A stretch of 40,529 nucleotides of DNA from Alphaproteobacteria bacterium (GTDB lineage Bacteria > Pseudomonadota > Alphaproteobacteria > Rhizobiales > JAJRRF01), in contig JAJRRF010000124.1 of the NCBI GenBank assembly GCA_024279735.1, forward strand, positions 1 through 40,529, written 5' to 3'. The notes under the pieces were generated by a model that made no database searches, had not been told where the DNA came from, and saw nothing but the letters and a program-made list of their open reading frames with translations. The position numbers were made by a program, and so were the translations under genes. Of this stretch, positions 8,571-17,999 are shown one piece after another; position 1 is the first letter of the stretch, and each line of letters starts with the position of its first letter.

Positions 8571-11474
8571 TTCTTTAAGAGTATAAAGGGTTTCCAGTGC
8601 CTGTTTTGGGGTCATCTCATCAGGTTTCAAGGCTTCAATATTGTCTTTGACAGAGCGTAAGACTTTTGTTTCTGCCTGTGTCAGACCTGTATTTACAGAT
8701 GATACATCTTCTTCAGCTAAGGGTATTCCCTCCTGGGCTGTATCACTATCAATAACGGCAAACAGTGGCAGGTCTGCCAGCAATGTTGTTGGCCTAGACT
8801 GGCTACCGTCACTTTCAAGTCGGGACAGGACTTCATTGGCTCGCCTGATGACTGTTTCTGGAAGGCCTGCCAGTTTGGCGACCTGAATCCCGTAGGAACG
8901 GTTTGCCGCACCAGGAATGACCTTATGAAGAAACACAATATCATCCTGCCACTCCCGTACATCTATGGTGGCATTGGCTACATGGTCAAGCTGCTCTGAA
9001 AGAATTGTCAGTTCGTGGTAATGGGTGGCAAACAGTGCCCTGCAACAATTGACCCTGTTCAAATGTTCCACAGTCGCCCAGGCAATCGACAGGCCATCAT
9101 AGGTTGCTGTGCCCCGCCCTATCTCATCAAGTATCACCAGGGAACGACTGCCCGCCTGGTTCAATATACCTGCTGTCTCAATCATCTCAACCATAAAGGT
9201 TGAGCGACCTCGTGCCAGATCATCAGATGCCCCGACGCGGGAAAAAAGCCTATCAACCACTCCGATACGGGCATGGCTGGCAGGTACAAAGCTTCCTGCC
9301 TGAGCCATGATGGCAATCAGGGCATTCTGGCGTAAAAAGGTTGATTTTCCTGCCATGTTTGGGCCAGTCAAAAGCCAGAGACGACTGTCACCTTTTGCAG
9401 GATTGTCCTGCCCAGACCCATCAGCTGCACCCTGCTCAAACCCAGGCGGGTGCTGACCTGCACCATATTGATAATCCATATCATTACAGGCCAGGATGCA
9501 GTCATTCTCAATAAAATTTCCCGCAGAATTTTTAGCCAAGGCCTGCTCCACTACAGGATGACGGCCATCTTTAATGTAAAAAACCACGCTATCATCAACC
9601 TTCGGACGGCAATAGTTCTGCCGGACTGCCAGCTCCCCGAGCGCACTGTAAAGATCTGTCTGCCCTAACGCCGCTGCAATTGTCCCAAGCCCGCCACGGG
9701 CTGCCAACACATCCCTGACCAGTGCTGCAAAAATTTCCTGCTCAAGACTGAGCGCGCGTTCAGCAGCTGTCACAATGCGTGATTCCAGTTCTGAAAGCTC
9801 AGCAGTGATAAAGCGCATTGCACTTGCCAGGGTCTGGCGGTGTATAAACATATCACTGGCTTCCCCCTTCTCCATCAGCGTCGCATGGCTGGGCGTGACC
9901 TCAATAAAATACCCAAGGACATTGTTGTTCTTGACCTTCAGAGTCCTGATCCCCGTCAGCTCCCTATATTTTTGCTGCAAGGCCATAACAACCTTGCGGC
10001 TTTCATCGCGCAGCTTCCTGCTCTCATCAAGCTCACTGTGATACCCTTTCCTGACAAATCCGCCATCACGGCTATGGATGGGCAGCCCTTCCCCAAGGGC
10101 TGCTGTCAGGGTATCCGCCAGACAACTGCCCAACTTTTCCAGCCCAGTAGCAAGCCCTTCAATAATGGCAGGCATTTCAAGGCTGTTATGACCATCACGC
10201 AAAAGGGTCGCAACTGCCCCAGCAACACCCAGGCCTGCAGCAATCATGCCAAGGTCTCTTGGCCCGCCCCGTCCCAGGGAAAGCCGTGACAAGGCTCTTG
10301 AAATATCTGGGCTACCGCGCAACACTGTCCGGAGTCCTTCACGCAGACCTGTTTCATCAGCCATAAAGGAAACACATTCCAGCCTGTTATTTATCTCGGC
10401 AATATCGAGCAATGGGGAAGTCAGGCGTGCAGCCAGTTCCCGCGACCCCGCCCCTGTCACACTCATGTCCAGTGCGCCAAGCAGGCTGGTCTGCCGATCC
10501 CCCTTGACCGAACGCACCAGTTCAAGATTGATCCTGGTCGCACTGTCCATCACCATGACATGACCAAACCCCTGTTTTTTAGGAGGACGGACAGAGGGGT
10601 TCTGACCAATCTGGGTCAGTTCTATATAGGTCAGAACAGCTCCAATAGCTGACATCTCTGCCCCTGTAAAATCACCAAACCCCTGAATTTCCCTGACCCC
10701 TAAATATTTTTTCAGAATGTCTGCACCAGACCTGGCCGAAAAACTGCTGGCAGGCACGGGAGAAAGCGATGTACCAAGATGTTCCAGGACAGGCTGATAC
10801 TTGTCATGGTCAAAGGCGTTGTCGGCAATCAACAGTTCACGCGGCCCAAGACGCACCAACTCCCCCTCCAGGTCTTCCTCCCCGACTTCAAAGACAAGAA
10901 ACTCTCCTGTCGAGAGGTCGAAAGAGGCCAGTGCATAACCATTTTTATTTGATTTTTTCAGCTTTCCTGTTGTTTGCGAACTGATGTCTGCGATATGGCA
11001 CTGTATCAGGGCTGTCAGAAAATTATGGGCAGCGTTATCCAGCAGGTTATCTTCTGTAATCGTGCCAGGGGTGACAAGGCGCACCACATCACGGCGCACG
11101 ACGGATTTATAGCCGCGCTTTTTTGCGTCTACAGGGGATTCCATCTGCTCACAGACCGCCACCTTGAAACCGGCAGCTATCAGTTTTTGCAGATAGTCCT
11201 CTCCCTTGCTGACAGGAACACCACACATCGGGATGTCCTTGCCTTCATGCTTACCGCGATGGGTCAGGTGGATGCCCAGGGTCTGGGATGCCTGGACAGC
11301 ATCATCAAAAAACATCTCGAAAAAGTCGCCCATACGGTAGAACAGGATTGAATCGGCATTAGCCGCCTTGATCTCCATATATTGAGCCATCATCGGGGTC
11401 AGGCTTTTTGCCTTTTCCTGACCTGAAGCCGAAGATTTTGCTGGTTTTTTTTGAACAGACTGTTTGGAAGGCAT
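8559..11474 (-). CDS. mutS: DNA mismatch repair protein MutS
   Basis: 971 aa; TPMMAQYMEIKAANADSILFYRMGDFFEMFFDDA, LLTGPNMAGKSTFLRQ, LVILDEIGRGTATYDGLSIAWA. Confidence 0.99.
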   Translation of the reverse strand: MPSKQSVQKKPAKSSASGQEKAKSLTPMMAQYMEIKAANADSILFYRMGDFFEMFFDDAVQASQTLGIHLTHRGKHEGKDIPMCGVPVSKGEDYLQKLIAAGFKVAVCEQMESPVDAKKRGYKSVVRRDVVRLVTPGTITEDNLLDNAAHNFLTALIQCHIADISSQTTGKLKKSNKNGYALASFDLSTGEFLVFEVGEEDLEGELVRLGPRELLIADNAFDHDKYQPVLEHLGTSLSPVPASSFSARSGADILKKYLGVREIQGFGDFTGAEMSAIGAVLTYIELTQIGQNPSVRPPKKQGFGHVMVMDSATRINLELVRSVKGDRQTSLLGALDMSVTGAGSRELAARLTSPLLDIAEINNRLECVSFMADETGLREGLRTVLRGSPDISRALSRLSLGRGGPRDLGMIAAGLGVAGAVATLLRDGHNSLEMPAIIEGLATGLEKLGSCLADTLTAALGEGLPIHSRDGGFVRKGYHSELDESRKLRDESRKVVMALQQKYRELTGIRTLKVKNNNVLGYFIEVTPSHATLMEKGEASDMFIHRQTLASAMRFITAELSELESRIVTAAERALSLEQEIFAALVRDVLAARGGLGTIAAALGQTDLYSALGELAVRQNYCRPKVDDSVVFYIKDGRHPVVEQALAKNSAGNFIENDCILACNDMDYQYGAGQHPPGFEQGAADGSGQDNPAKGDSRLWLLTGPNMAGKSTFLRQNALIAIMAQAGSFVPASHARIGVVDRLFSRVGASDDLARGRSTFMVEMIETAGILNQAGSRSLVILDEIGRGTATYDGLSIAWATVEHLNRVNCCRALFATHYHELTILSEQLDHVANATIDVREWQDDIVFLHKVIPGAANRSYGIQVAKLAGLPETVIRRANEVLSRLESDGSQSRPTTLLADLPLFAVIDSDTAQEGIPLAEEDVSSVNTGLTQAETKVLRSVKDNIEALKPDEMTPKQALETLYTLKEKIK

Positions 11475-11551
11475 CAGGGATTACTTTACTCACTGCGTTT
11501 GTCTTTGGGATATTAATCTTTGCACGTTCATTTACAGTGACCTACAGTATC

Positions 11552-13336
11552 CTAAAACAGCCAATCAAAAATGCCCTTCTGCTTCCTCCTTGACCTTCTT
11601 CTCCTTTTTCTTTTTCTGGCCTGCCTTTGTGCCCTGGCCTTTGCCCTGGCTTTGGGTGAAGCACGGAAACCATTTGTGCCAATATTATCAGAGGAAGAAG
11701 CACCTGAAGCAATCCGAGATTTTCTTGCCTTCTTTAGGAAGACCTCACTTGATATACTGTCAGGGTCAGTAACAACAACTGAAACCTGCCGCCAGCTCCA
11801 CTTCGCAGTCTTATCACCCCATTTGTAGGGCTCCACAGCAACCAGACTGTTTGCCCTTATATTGACGATGCCAATATATTCCATGGCAATCTGGTTATCT
11901 TCATCCTGATACCCAGCAAAATAACGCAGCAGTCCAAAGCCCTGTAATGGTTTTTTCAGCATTGTCCACTCAAGCAGGCGCGGCACTCCCTTGCCATACA
12001 TCTCAACAGGGGCAGAAAAGTTGGGATAATCAGGATTGACCAAAGTATAGCGCGGACTTACTTGTGGGACAGTTCCTGTCTTAGGGGTTTTGGCCTCTTT
12101 GTCCCTGACAGAAATATCCAATATTTTCCATTTCCCCAGGTTTTCACCAATCTGCTTGCCATTTATCGGGGGCAAGGTTCCAGTCAAACGCTTGATATTG
12201 TCCCGGCACTCCCCAATAAGCGGGTCAAGCTCAAGGGCACGCCTGTAATGGGAAAGGGCTTGCTCGTCTTCCTTGTTGGCTTCAGAAACCTGGCCTAACA
12301 GTTTATATATTTCTGCATTTTTTGGGTCAAGCTCCTGGGCAGTTTTCAGGTCAATAATTGCCTTTTCCAACTCTCCCTGACGTTGGTAGATTCCTCCCCG
12401 GCGAATATATGTTTCTGTCCTGTCAGGATCATCCTCAATCGCCAGGCTGAGATCCTTTAGGGCAGCCCTAAATTTTTTAATCTTGCCATATGCCATACCG
12501 CGCACGATAAAGGCATCGACAAAACCCGGTGCAATCTTGAGAGCCTTCTGGGCATCATTAATGGCAGCATAATATTGCTTCTGCCCAAGACGAAGACGCG
12601 CCCTCTTGATCAGTATGGTATGGTTGTCAGGGTTATTCCGGATTGAGACCGACAGGTCTTCCAAAGACTTTTGCGGAAAATCCAGCTGGTCATAGACCTT
12701 GCTCCTGTTAAACAATGCTGAACTATATGATTTATTCAAAATCAGGGCACGGTTCAGGTTACGCAGGGCAGCATATTGGCGGCCAAGAGCAATATTTGAC
12801 AGGCCGCTGCCATGGTAGGCGATGGCCTGGGTTGGCAACAGACGCATTGCAGTCTGAAAATCAGCTTTTGCCAGTGTAAAATTCTTGGCAAGGTAATAGG
12901 CATTCCCACGGTTAATATAGGATATACCGTAATCTGGTGCTAAAACAGCGGCCTTGGTGAAGTCATTTATGGCTTCCTCAAGCTTTCCCATTTCCAGATA
13001 AACATTTCCACGGTTATTGAGAGCCTGGGGATATTCAGTCTTGTTTTCAAGTGAGGTGGTAAAGTCAGCTATCGCATTGTCATAATCCTTGAGCCGCCAG
13101 CGCGCCACGCCCCTGTCACTCAGAATAGCTGCCCGTTTTTCCCTGGAAAGCTCCTTAAGATCCAATGCCACACTGAAGGAACGGATTGCCTTTTCAAACT
13201 GGTTTCTCAGAAGATAGGCATGGCCTTGCCGAACATGATGGGCAGCACCACTCATTGATATTTGGGAAAAGGCCAGGCTGTTATATGTCAACAGGAAAAC
13301 CAGACCAAAAATAATCCTGATCATGCTGCACCTCAT
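11552..13336 (-). CDS. Secreted/periplasmic multi-TPR protein with polybasic C-terminus
   Basis: 594 aa; N-terminal signal-like MIRIIFGLVFLLTYNSLAFSQ, repeated TPR helices, C-terminal Arg/Lys tail ending GIFDWLF. Confidence 0.85.
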   Translation of the reverse strand: MRCSMIRIIFGLVFLLTYNSLAFSQISMSGAAHHVRQGHAYLLRNQFEKAIRSFSVALDLKELSREKRAAILSDRGVARWRLKDYDNAIADFTTSLENKTEYPQALNNRGNVYLEMGKLEEAINDFTKAAVLAPDYGISYINRGNAYYLAKNFTLAKADFQTAMRLLPTQAIAYHGSGLSNIALGRQYAALRNLNRALILNKSYSSALFNRSKVYDQLDFPQKSLEDLSVSIRNNPDNHTILIKRARLRLGQKQYYAAINDAQKALKIAPGFVDAFIVRGMAYGKIKKFRAALKDLSLAIEDDPDRTETYIRRGGIYQRQGELEKAIIDLKTAQELDPKNAEIYKLLGQVSEANKEDEQALSHYRRALELDPLIGECRDNIKRLTGTLPPINGKQIGENLGKWKILDISVRDKEAKTPKTGTVPQVSPRYTLVNPDYPNFSAPVEMYGKGVPRLLEWTMLKKPLQGFGLLRYFAGYQDEDNQIAMEYIGIVNIRANSLVAVEPYKWGDKTAKWSWRQVSVVVTDPDSISSEVFLKKARKSRIASGASSSDNIGTNGFRASPKARAKARAQRQARKRKRRRRSRRKQKGIFDWLF

Positions 13337-13460
13337 AAGTCATTGGAGCCGGATTGTAAAATATTTTCGCAGCGAAGGCAGCCCAAAACTGATGACTGCC
13401 CCATAGCCTAAGCCAAGCATACCCCATATTGAGATAAAAAGCAGCCACCTTAGTCATCAC

Positions 13461-13847
13461 CTAAGAAAAGTTACCTACAGCATCTGCCGACATAGGTGTA
13501 ATCTCGACAGACTCACCGCAACCACAGGCACTGGTCTGGTTTGGATTGTTAAACACAAACTGTGAAGAAAGTTTTTCCGTCACATAATCCATCTCTGTAC
13601 CAAGCAGAAAAAGGAACGCCCTGGAATCAATATAGATTGTCACGCCCTTGTCTTCCACAACCTCGTCAAGGGGTTCAGCTTCCCTGGCATATTCCATGAC
13701 ATATTCCATTCCTGCGCACCCCCCCTTTTTCATGCCAAGGCGCAGGCCTGTAATATTTTCTTCAGACCGCGCCATGATAACCTTGACCTGCTCCGCAGCG
13801 CGGTCTGTCAAAGAGATAGCCTTCGGTTTTTCCTGAATGTCTGACAT
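13461..13847 (-). CDS. sufA: Iron-sulfur cluster assembly accessory protein (A-type carrier, SufA/ErpA-like)
   Basis: HesB/IscA family; KKGGCAGMEYVMEYA and C-terminal SACGCGESV. Confidence 0.93.
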   Translation of the reverse strand: MSDIQEKPKAISLTDRAAEQVKVIMARSEENITGLRLGMKKGGCAGMEYVMEYAREAEPLDEVVEDKGVTIYIDSRAFLFLLGTEMDYVTEKLSSQFVFNNPNQTSACGCGESVEITPMSADAVGNFS

Positions 13848-13946
13848 TTCCTGTTCCTCCAGCCAACCGCCAAGGTTGGTTTGTTAAATAGTTTCCTGAC
13901 AATAGCATCCCAAAAGGACAACAGTAAGACTGTAGCGGCAAACTGG

Positions 13947-14390
13947 CTAAAACATGTTCAGTTCAACCCGAGCCTCGTCTGACATCATGCTCATGTCCCA
14001 TGGCGGTTCAAATGTCATGTTGACCCCCACCTTGTTGATATAGTCAACTTTAGAAATCGCATCATGCACCCAGCGCGGCATTTCCCCTGCCACAGGACAG
14101 CCTGGCGCGGTCAGGGTCATGTCAATGGTGACATTCTTTTCATCACTGACATCAATACGGTAAATCAGGCCAAGCTCATAAATATCGACAGGGATTTCAG
14201 GATCAAAAACTGTCTTGATGGCCGTAACAATATCGGACCGCATCCTGTTAAGCTGCTCCTTGCTCAGGTCTGACCCTGGTACAGGCGTTCCGCCCTCTGC
14301 CACAGACGGCTCGTCCAGAACCATCTTTACTTCTGGCTGCTTTGCTGCTGTTTCTGTTTCCTGGTTTTCCATAATTGTCTCACTCATCAT
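13947..14390 (-). CDS. sufT: DUF59 / SufT-like Fe-S maturation protein
   Basis: FDPEIPVDIYELGLIYRIDV and LTAPGCPVAGEMP motifs; start at 14390 (MMSET) after AGGACAG is preferred to 14453, which overlaps sufS. Confidence 0.88.
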   Translation of the reverse strand: MMSETIMENQETETAAKQPEVKMVLDEPSVAEGGTPVPGSDLSKEQLNRMRSDIVTAIKTVFDPEIPVDIYELGLIYRIDVSDEKNVTIDMTLTAPGCPVAGEMPRWVHDAISKVDYINKVGVNMTFEPPWDMSMMSDEARVELNMF

Positions 14391-14403
14391 CTGTCCTAAA
14401 ATA

Positions 14404-15654
14404 TTACCCGAAAAAATTTCGTGCCTTGTCCAGTGCCGTGACCAGCGCGTCAATATCTGCCCTGTTGTTATACATCGCCAGGGACGCGCGGCAGGTTGAG
14501 TTCACGCCATAACGCTGCATCAAAGGTTCAGCGCAGTGATGCCCAGCCCGTACAGCAACCCCGGACCTGTCCAATATTGTACTGATGTCATGGGCATGAA
14601 CACCTTCCATCGTAAACGAAAAAATACCGCCCTTGTCCTTGGCAACGCCAATGCGCTGCAACTTCCTGACCTGGGACAACTGGTCTTCGGCATATTGCCC
14701 CAGTTCATGTTCCCAGGCTGAAATCTTGTCACGGCCAATATCCATCATATAGTCAAGGGCTACCCCCAGGCCAATGGTCTGGACAATGGCGGGTGTGCCT
14801 GCCTCAAACTTGTGCGGTGCCTTGCCATAAGTCACCTTGTCAAAACTGACACATTCAATCATTTCGCCGCCGCCGCGATAAGGCGGCATGGCCTCAAGAT
14901 GCTTCTTCTTGGCATATAGCACACCAATACCGGAAGGCCCGTAAAGCTTGTGGCCTGTCATGATATAAAAGTCAGCATCCAGATCCTGGACATCAATTTT
15001 CATATGGACGCTGGCCTGCGACCCGTCTACCAGCACAGGAATATTTTTGCTGTGACACAGCGCAATCACCTGTTTCATCGGTACAATAGTGCCAAGCACA
15101 TTCGACATATGGGTCAGGGCAACCAGTTTGGTTTTGGGGGTAATCAGCTTTTCAAACTCATCAAGCAGAAAATCACCTTCATCCGAAACCGGAGCCCATT
15201 TCAGGACGACCCCATTGCGCTCCCTGTGAAAATGCCAAGGCACAATATTGGAATGGTGTTCCATCACAGAAAGGAGAACTTCATCGCCCTGCCCCAATAC
15301 CATCCCGCCAAAGGATTCCGCAACCAGGTTGATGGCATCAGTTGCACCGCTGGTCAGGATTACCTCATCGGTTGACGGCGCATTAATAAATTTGGCAATG
15401 GTTTTGCGCGCCTGCTCAAAATTATCAGTCGCCTTGTTACTGAGATAATGCAGGCCGCGATGGACATTGGCATATTCATGGGAATAAGCCTTCATAATCG
15501 CATCCAGCACAACCTGCGGTTTTTGCGCAGAAGCCCCGTTGTCAAGGTAAACCAAGGGCTTGCCATGCACCTCACGGGTGAGGATCGGGAAATCAGCCCT
15601 GATCTTTTCAACATCAAAAGCAGCAGACTTTATGTTATCATCTATAAGTGTCAT
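14404..15654 (-). CDS. sufS: Cysteine desulfurase SufS
   Basis: 416 aa; DFPILTREVHGKPLVYLDNGASAQKP, TGHKLYGPSGIGVLYAK, RAGHHCAEPLMQR. Confidence 0.97.
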   Translation of the reverse strand: MTLIDDNIKSAAFDVEKIRADFPILTREVHGKPLVYLDNGASAQKPQVVLDAIMKAYSHEYANVHRGLHYLSNKATDNFEQARKTIAKFINAPSTDEVILTSGATDAINLVAESFGGMVLGQGDEVLLSVMEHHSNIVPWHFHRERNGVVLKWAPVSDEGDFLLDEFEKLITPKTKLVALTHMSNVLGTIVPMKQVIALCHSKNIPVLVDGSQASVHMKIDVQDLDADFYIMTGHKLYGPSGIGVLYAKKKHLEAMPPYRGGGEMIECVSFDKVTYGKAPHKFEAGTPAIVQTIGLGVALDYMMDIGRDKISAWEHELGQYAEDQLSQVRKLQRIGVAKDKGGIFSFTMEGVHAHDISTILDRSGVAVRAGHHCAEPLMQRYGVNSTCRASLAMYNNRADIDALVTALDKARNFFG

Positions 15655-15673
15655 TATTGTCAGTTACCACTTT

Positions 15674-16999
15674 CTAGGAAGCCAGCCAATTTTGGGCCAA
15701 TCCTGTCAAGGCATCCCTTATCTCTTCATTCTCAATCTTTTCAATCGCCTCACCGACAAAAGCCTGGATCAGCAGTCCCCTGGCCTCAATATCGGGCAGC
15801 CCCCTGGATTTTAAGTAAAACAACAGGTCTTCGTCAATCTGGCCAGAGGTTGCGCCATGGCCGCAGATCACATCGTCGGCATAAATCTCAAGCTCTGGCT
15901 TGGCATCAAACTCGCAATGCTCAGACAACATCATGGATTGCATCATCTGGTGGCCATCTGTCAACTGGGCGTGTGGGCGGACAATCACCTTGGCCTGAAC
16001 CACAGCCCGCGCAGTATCATCCAGCACACATTTCACCATCTCACGGCTCCTGCCTTCAGGCAGCTTGTGGTCAACCAACAAGGTCGCATCACAATGTTGC
16101 GTCCCGCGCATCAAGGTTGCGCCGCTCATGTCAAATTCAGCCCTTTCGCCGTCAAACACAACAAAATGCTGGTGACGTGATAGGGCGGCCCCGATATTAA
16201 ACTGGTGCTCATGGTAGATCGCCTTGTCATCCAGCTTCAAATTCAGGGTTGAAAGATGGGTTGTTTCCAAATTTTCGGCCTGATACTTGATATGGTTGAC
16301 TTCAGCACCTTCTGCAATGCCAAGATTGGTCAGGCTGTTGACCTGAACCCCATATTGACCAAGACCGATATAACTTTCCAAAAGGGTTACCTTGGCAGAT
16401 TTTGCCACGCTGATATGGTTGTGCAGTGTCACCAAACCCTGTTGCTCGCCAGAGCTGACAAAAACAAGGTGGATCGGCTTTTCAACATCACCCTCAATAT
16501 GCAAGGCCGCACCATCCGCCATAAAGGCCGTATTCAGCGCAACAATGCTGTCATCCAAATCAGGCTGTGCCTGTTTCATTACCTTGGAAAAGGTTTCCCC
16601 TGACAAGGCCCGGGAAAGCGGCATTGCCTCAACATTCTTCATGGTAGAAAAATCAGCAGACAGCTCCGCAGAAAAATAGCCATCGACAAATACCAGGCGG
16701 CTTGCCTCAATATCCCCCAACGCCCCCAAAGCCTCATCCAGTTTGGCAGCAGTGACAGACCCTGCGCGTTCCAGCGGCGCGAAGGCATCCTTCAGGATAA
16801 AGCGCAAGTCTGTATAACGCCAGTTTTCCAGCTGGCGAGTTGGCAGGCCTTTTTCGTTAAACTGGGCTATTGCGTCCTGGCGCATCTGCGTTATGGTGCT
16901 GTCACCGGGCAGGTCATTGCCTACCTTATCAAAATGCCCTGAAAATCCGGTCTCGGCATCAGTCTTCTGGATGTTTCCTGTGTTACTCATCTCAAACAT
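15674..16999 (-). CDS. sufD: Fe-S cluster assembly protein SufD
   Basis: 441 aa; SufBD-type repeat; CGHGATSGQIDEDLLFYLKSRGL. Confidence 0.95.
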   Translation of the reverse strand: MFEMSNTGNIQKTDAETGFSGHFDKVGNDLPGDSTITQMRQDAIAQFNEKGLPTRQLENWRYTDLRFILKDAFAPLERAGSVTAAKLDEALGALGDIEASRLVFVDGYFSAELSADFSTMKNVEAMPLSRALSGETFSKVMKQAQPDLDDSIVALNTAFMADGAALHIEGDVEKPIHLVFVSSGEQQGLVTLHNHISVAKSAKVTLLESYIGLGQYGVQVNSLTNLGIAEGAEVNHIKYQAENLETTHLSTLNLKLDDKAIYHEHQFNIGAALSRHQHFVVFDGERAEFDMSGATLMRGTQHCDATLLVDHKLPEGRSREMVKCVLDDTARAVVQAKVIVRPHAQLTDGHQMMQSMMLSEHCEFDAKPELEIYADDVICGHGATSGQIDEDLLFYLKSRGLPDIEARGLLIQAFVGEAIEKIENEEIRDALTGLAQNWLAS

Positions 17000-17002
17000 T
17001 CC

Positions 17003-17749
17003 TTACGCTGCATTTACAATATCGGCATAACCGTTTTTCTCAAGCTCAAGTGCCAAATTTTTGTCACCTGACTTGATGATCTTTCCATCAGACAGGACAT
17101 GCACCTTGTCTGGCACAATATAGTCCAGCAAACGCTGGTAATGGGTAATCACCAGCATGGAACGCTCAGGACTGCGCAAGCTGTTGACACCATCCGACAC
17201 AGTTTTCAGGGCATCAATATCAAGCCCCGAATCAGTCTCGTCCAGCAGGCAAAGGCCGGGCTCAAGCAGCACCATTTGCAGAATTTCCATGCGTTTTTTC
17301 TCGCCGCCGGAAAAACCGACATTGAGCGGGCGGCGCAGCATATCCTTGGATACGCCCATAATCTCGGCCTTGGCATTAATCAGCTTGATAAAATCAGGTG
17401 TTTTCATGGGCTCTTCACCGCGCGCCTTGCGCTGTGAATTGATCGCGGTGCGCAAAAAGGTCATGGTCGCCACGCCAGGCACTTCCATTGGGTACTGGAA
17501 TGCCAGAAAAACCCCCGCCGCAGCTCGCTGGTCAGGTGTCATGGCCGTCAAGTCCTGCCCATCCCAAAGAATTTCACCCTTGGTAATGTCATAACCAGGC
17601 TTGCCCGCAATCAGGTAGGACAAAGTGGACTTGCCTGCGCCGTTTGGCCCCATAATAGCATGAACTTCCCCTTTTGGGATTGTCAGGTTCATCCCCTTAA
17701 GAATTTCCTTGCCGCCAACTGTAGCGTGAAGCTTTTTAATTTCTAACAT
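17003..17749 (-). CDS. sufC: Fe-S cluster assembly ATPase SufC
   Basis: Walker A GPNGAGKST, GFSGGEKKRMEILQM, LLDETDSGLDIDAL. Confidence 0.98.
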   Translation of the reverse strand: MLEIKKLHATVGGKEILKGMNLTIPKGEVHAIMGPNGAGKSTLSYLIAGKPGYDITKGEILWDGQDLTAMTPDQRAAAGVFLAFQYPMEVPGVATMTFLRTAINSQRKARGEEPMKTPDFIKLINAKAEIMGVSKDMLRRPLNVGFSGGEKKRMEILQMVLLEPGLCLLDETDSGLDIDALKTVSDGVNSLRSPERSMLVITHYQRLLDYIVPDKVHVLSDGKIIKSGDKNLALELEKNGYADIVNAA

Positions 17750-17830
17750 TTTTGTTTGTTCCTAGTTACTTGCGGCACATGTCCACTTTACTTTTAATTT
17801 TTACTGTTTTCATAATTTTCAGAACTACCG

Positions 17831-17894
17831 ACTGTCATACTGCGCCCTAGAGAAACATCACGGCATGGATACCGCATTTCTGTGGTATGACAGT
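17831..17894. repeat. Palindromic intergenic repeat (REP/RPE-like)
   Basis: 10-bp perfect inverted repeat ACTGTCATAC (17831-17840) / GTATGACAGT (17885-17894) enclosing CGGCATGGATACCG. Confidence 0.6.
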
Positions 17895-17999
17895 GAGAGA
17901 TATGCTCTATTTGGTATGCCCTAAATACACCAGCATGCAAGGACACGCTCCTTGACCGACAAATTTGAGAATACAGTACAATCCATCAAAACCTTGAAT

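Noticed and set aside
9840-10289. 149-aa plus-strand ORF opposite mutS
   Set aside because: Antisense shadow ORF within conserved mutS.
11571-11828. Plus-strand 85-aa hydrophobic ORF near the TPR gene 3' end
   Set aside because: Its Leu/Phe run is the complement of the Arg/Lys tail codons of the minus-strand TPR gene.
15448-16200. 250-aa plus-strand ORF opposite sufS/sufD
   Set aside because: Low-complexity His/Ser/Arg composition typical of an antisense frame; sufS and sufD are clear on the minus strand.
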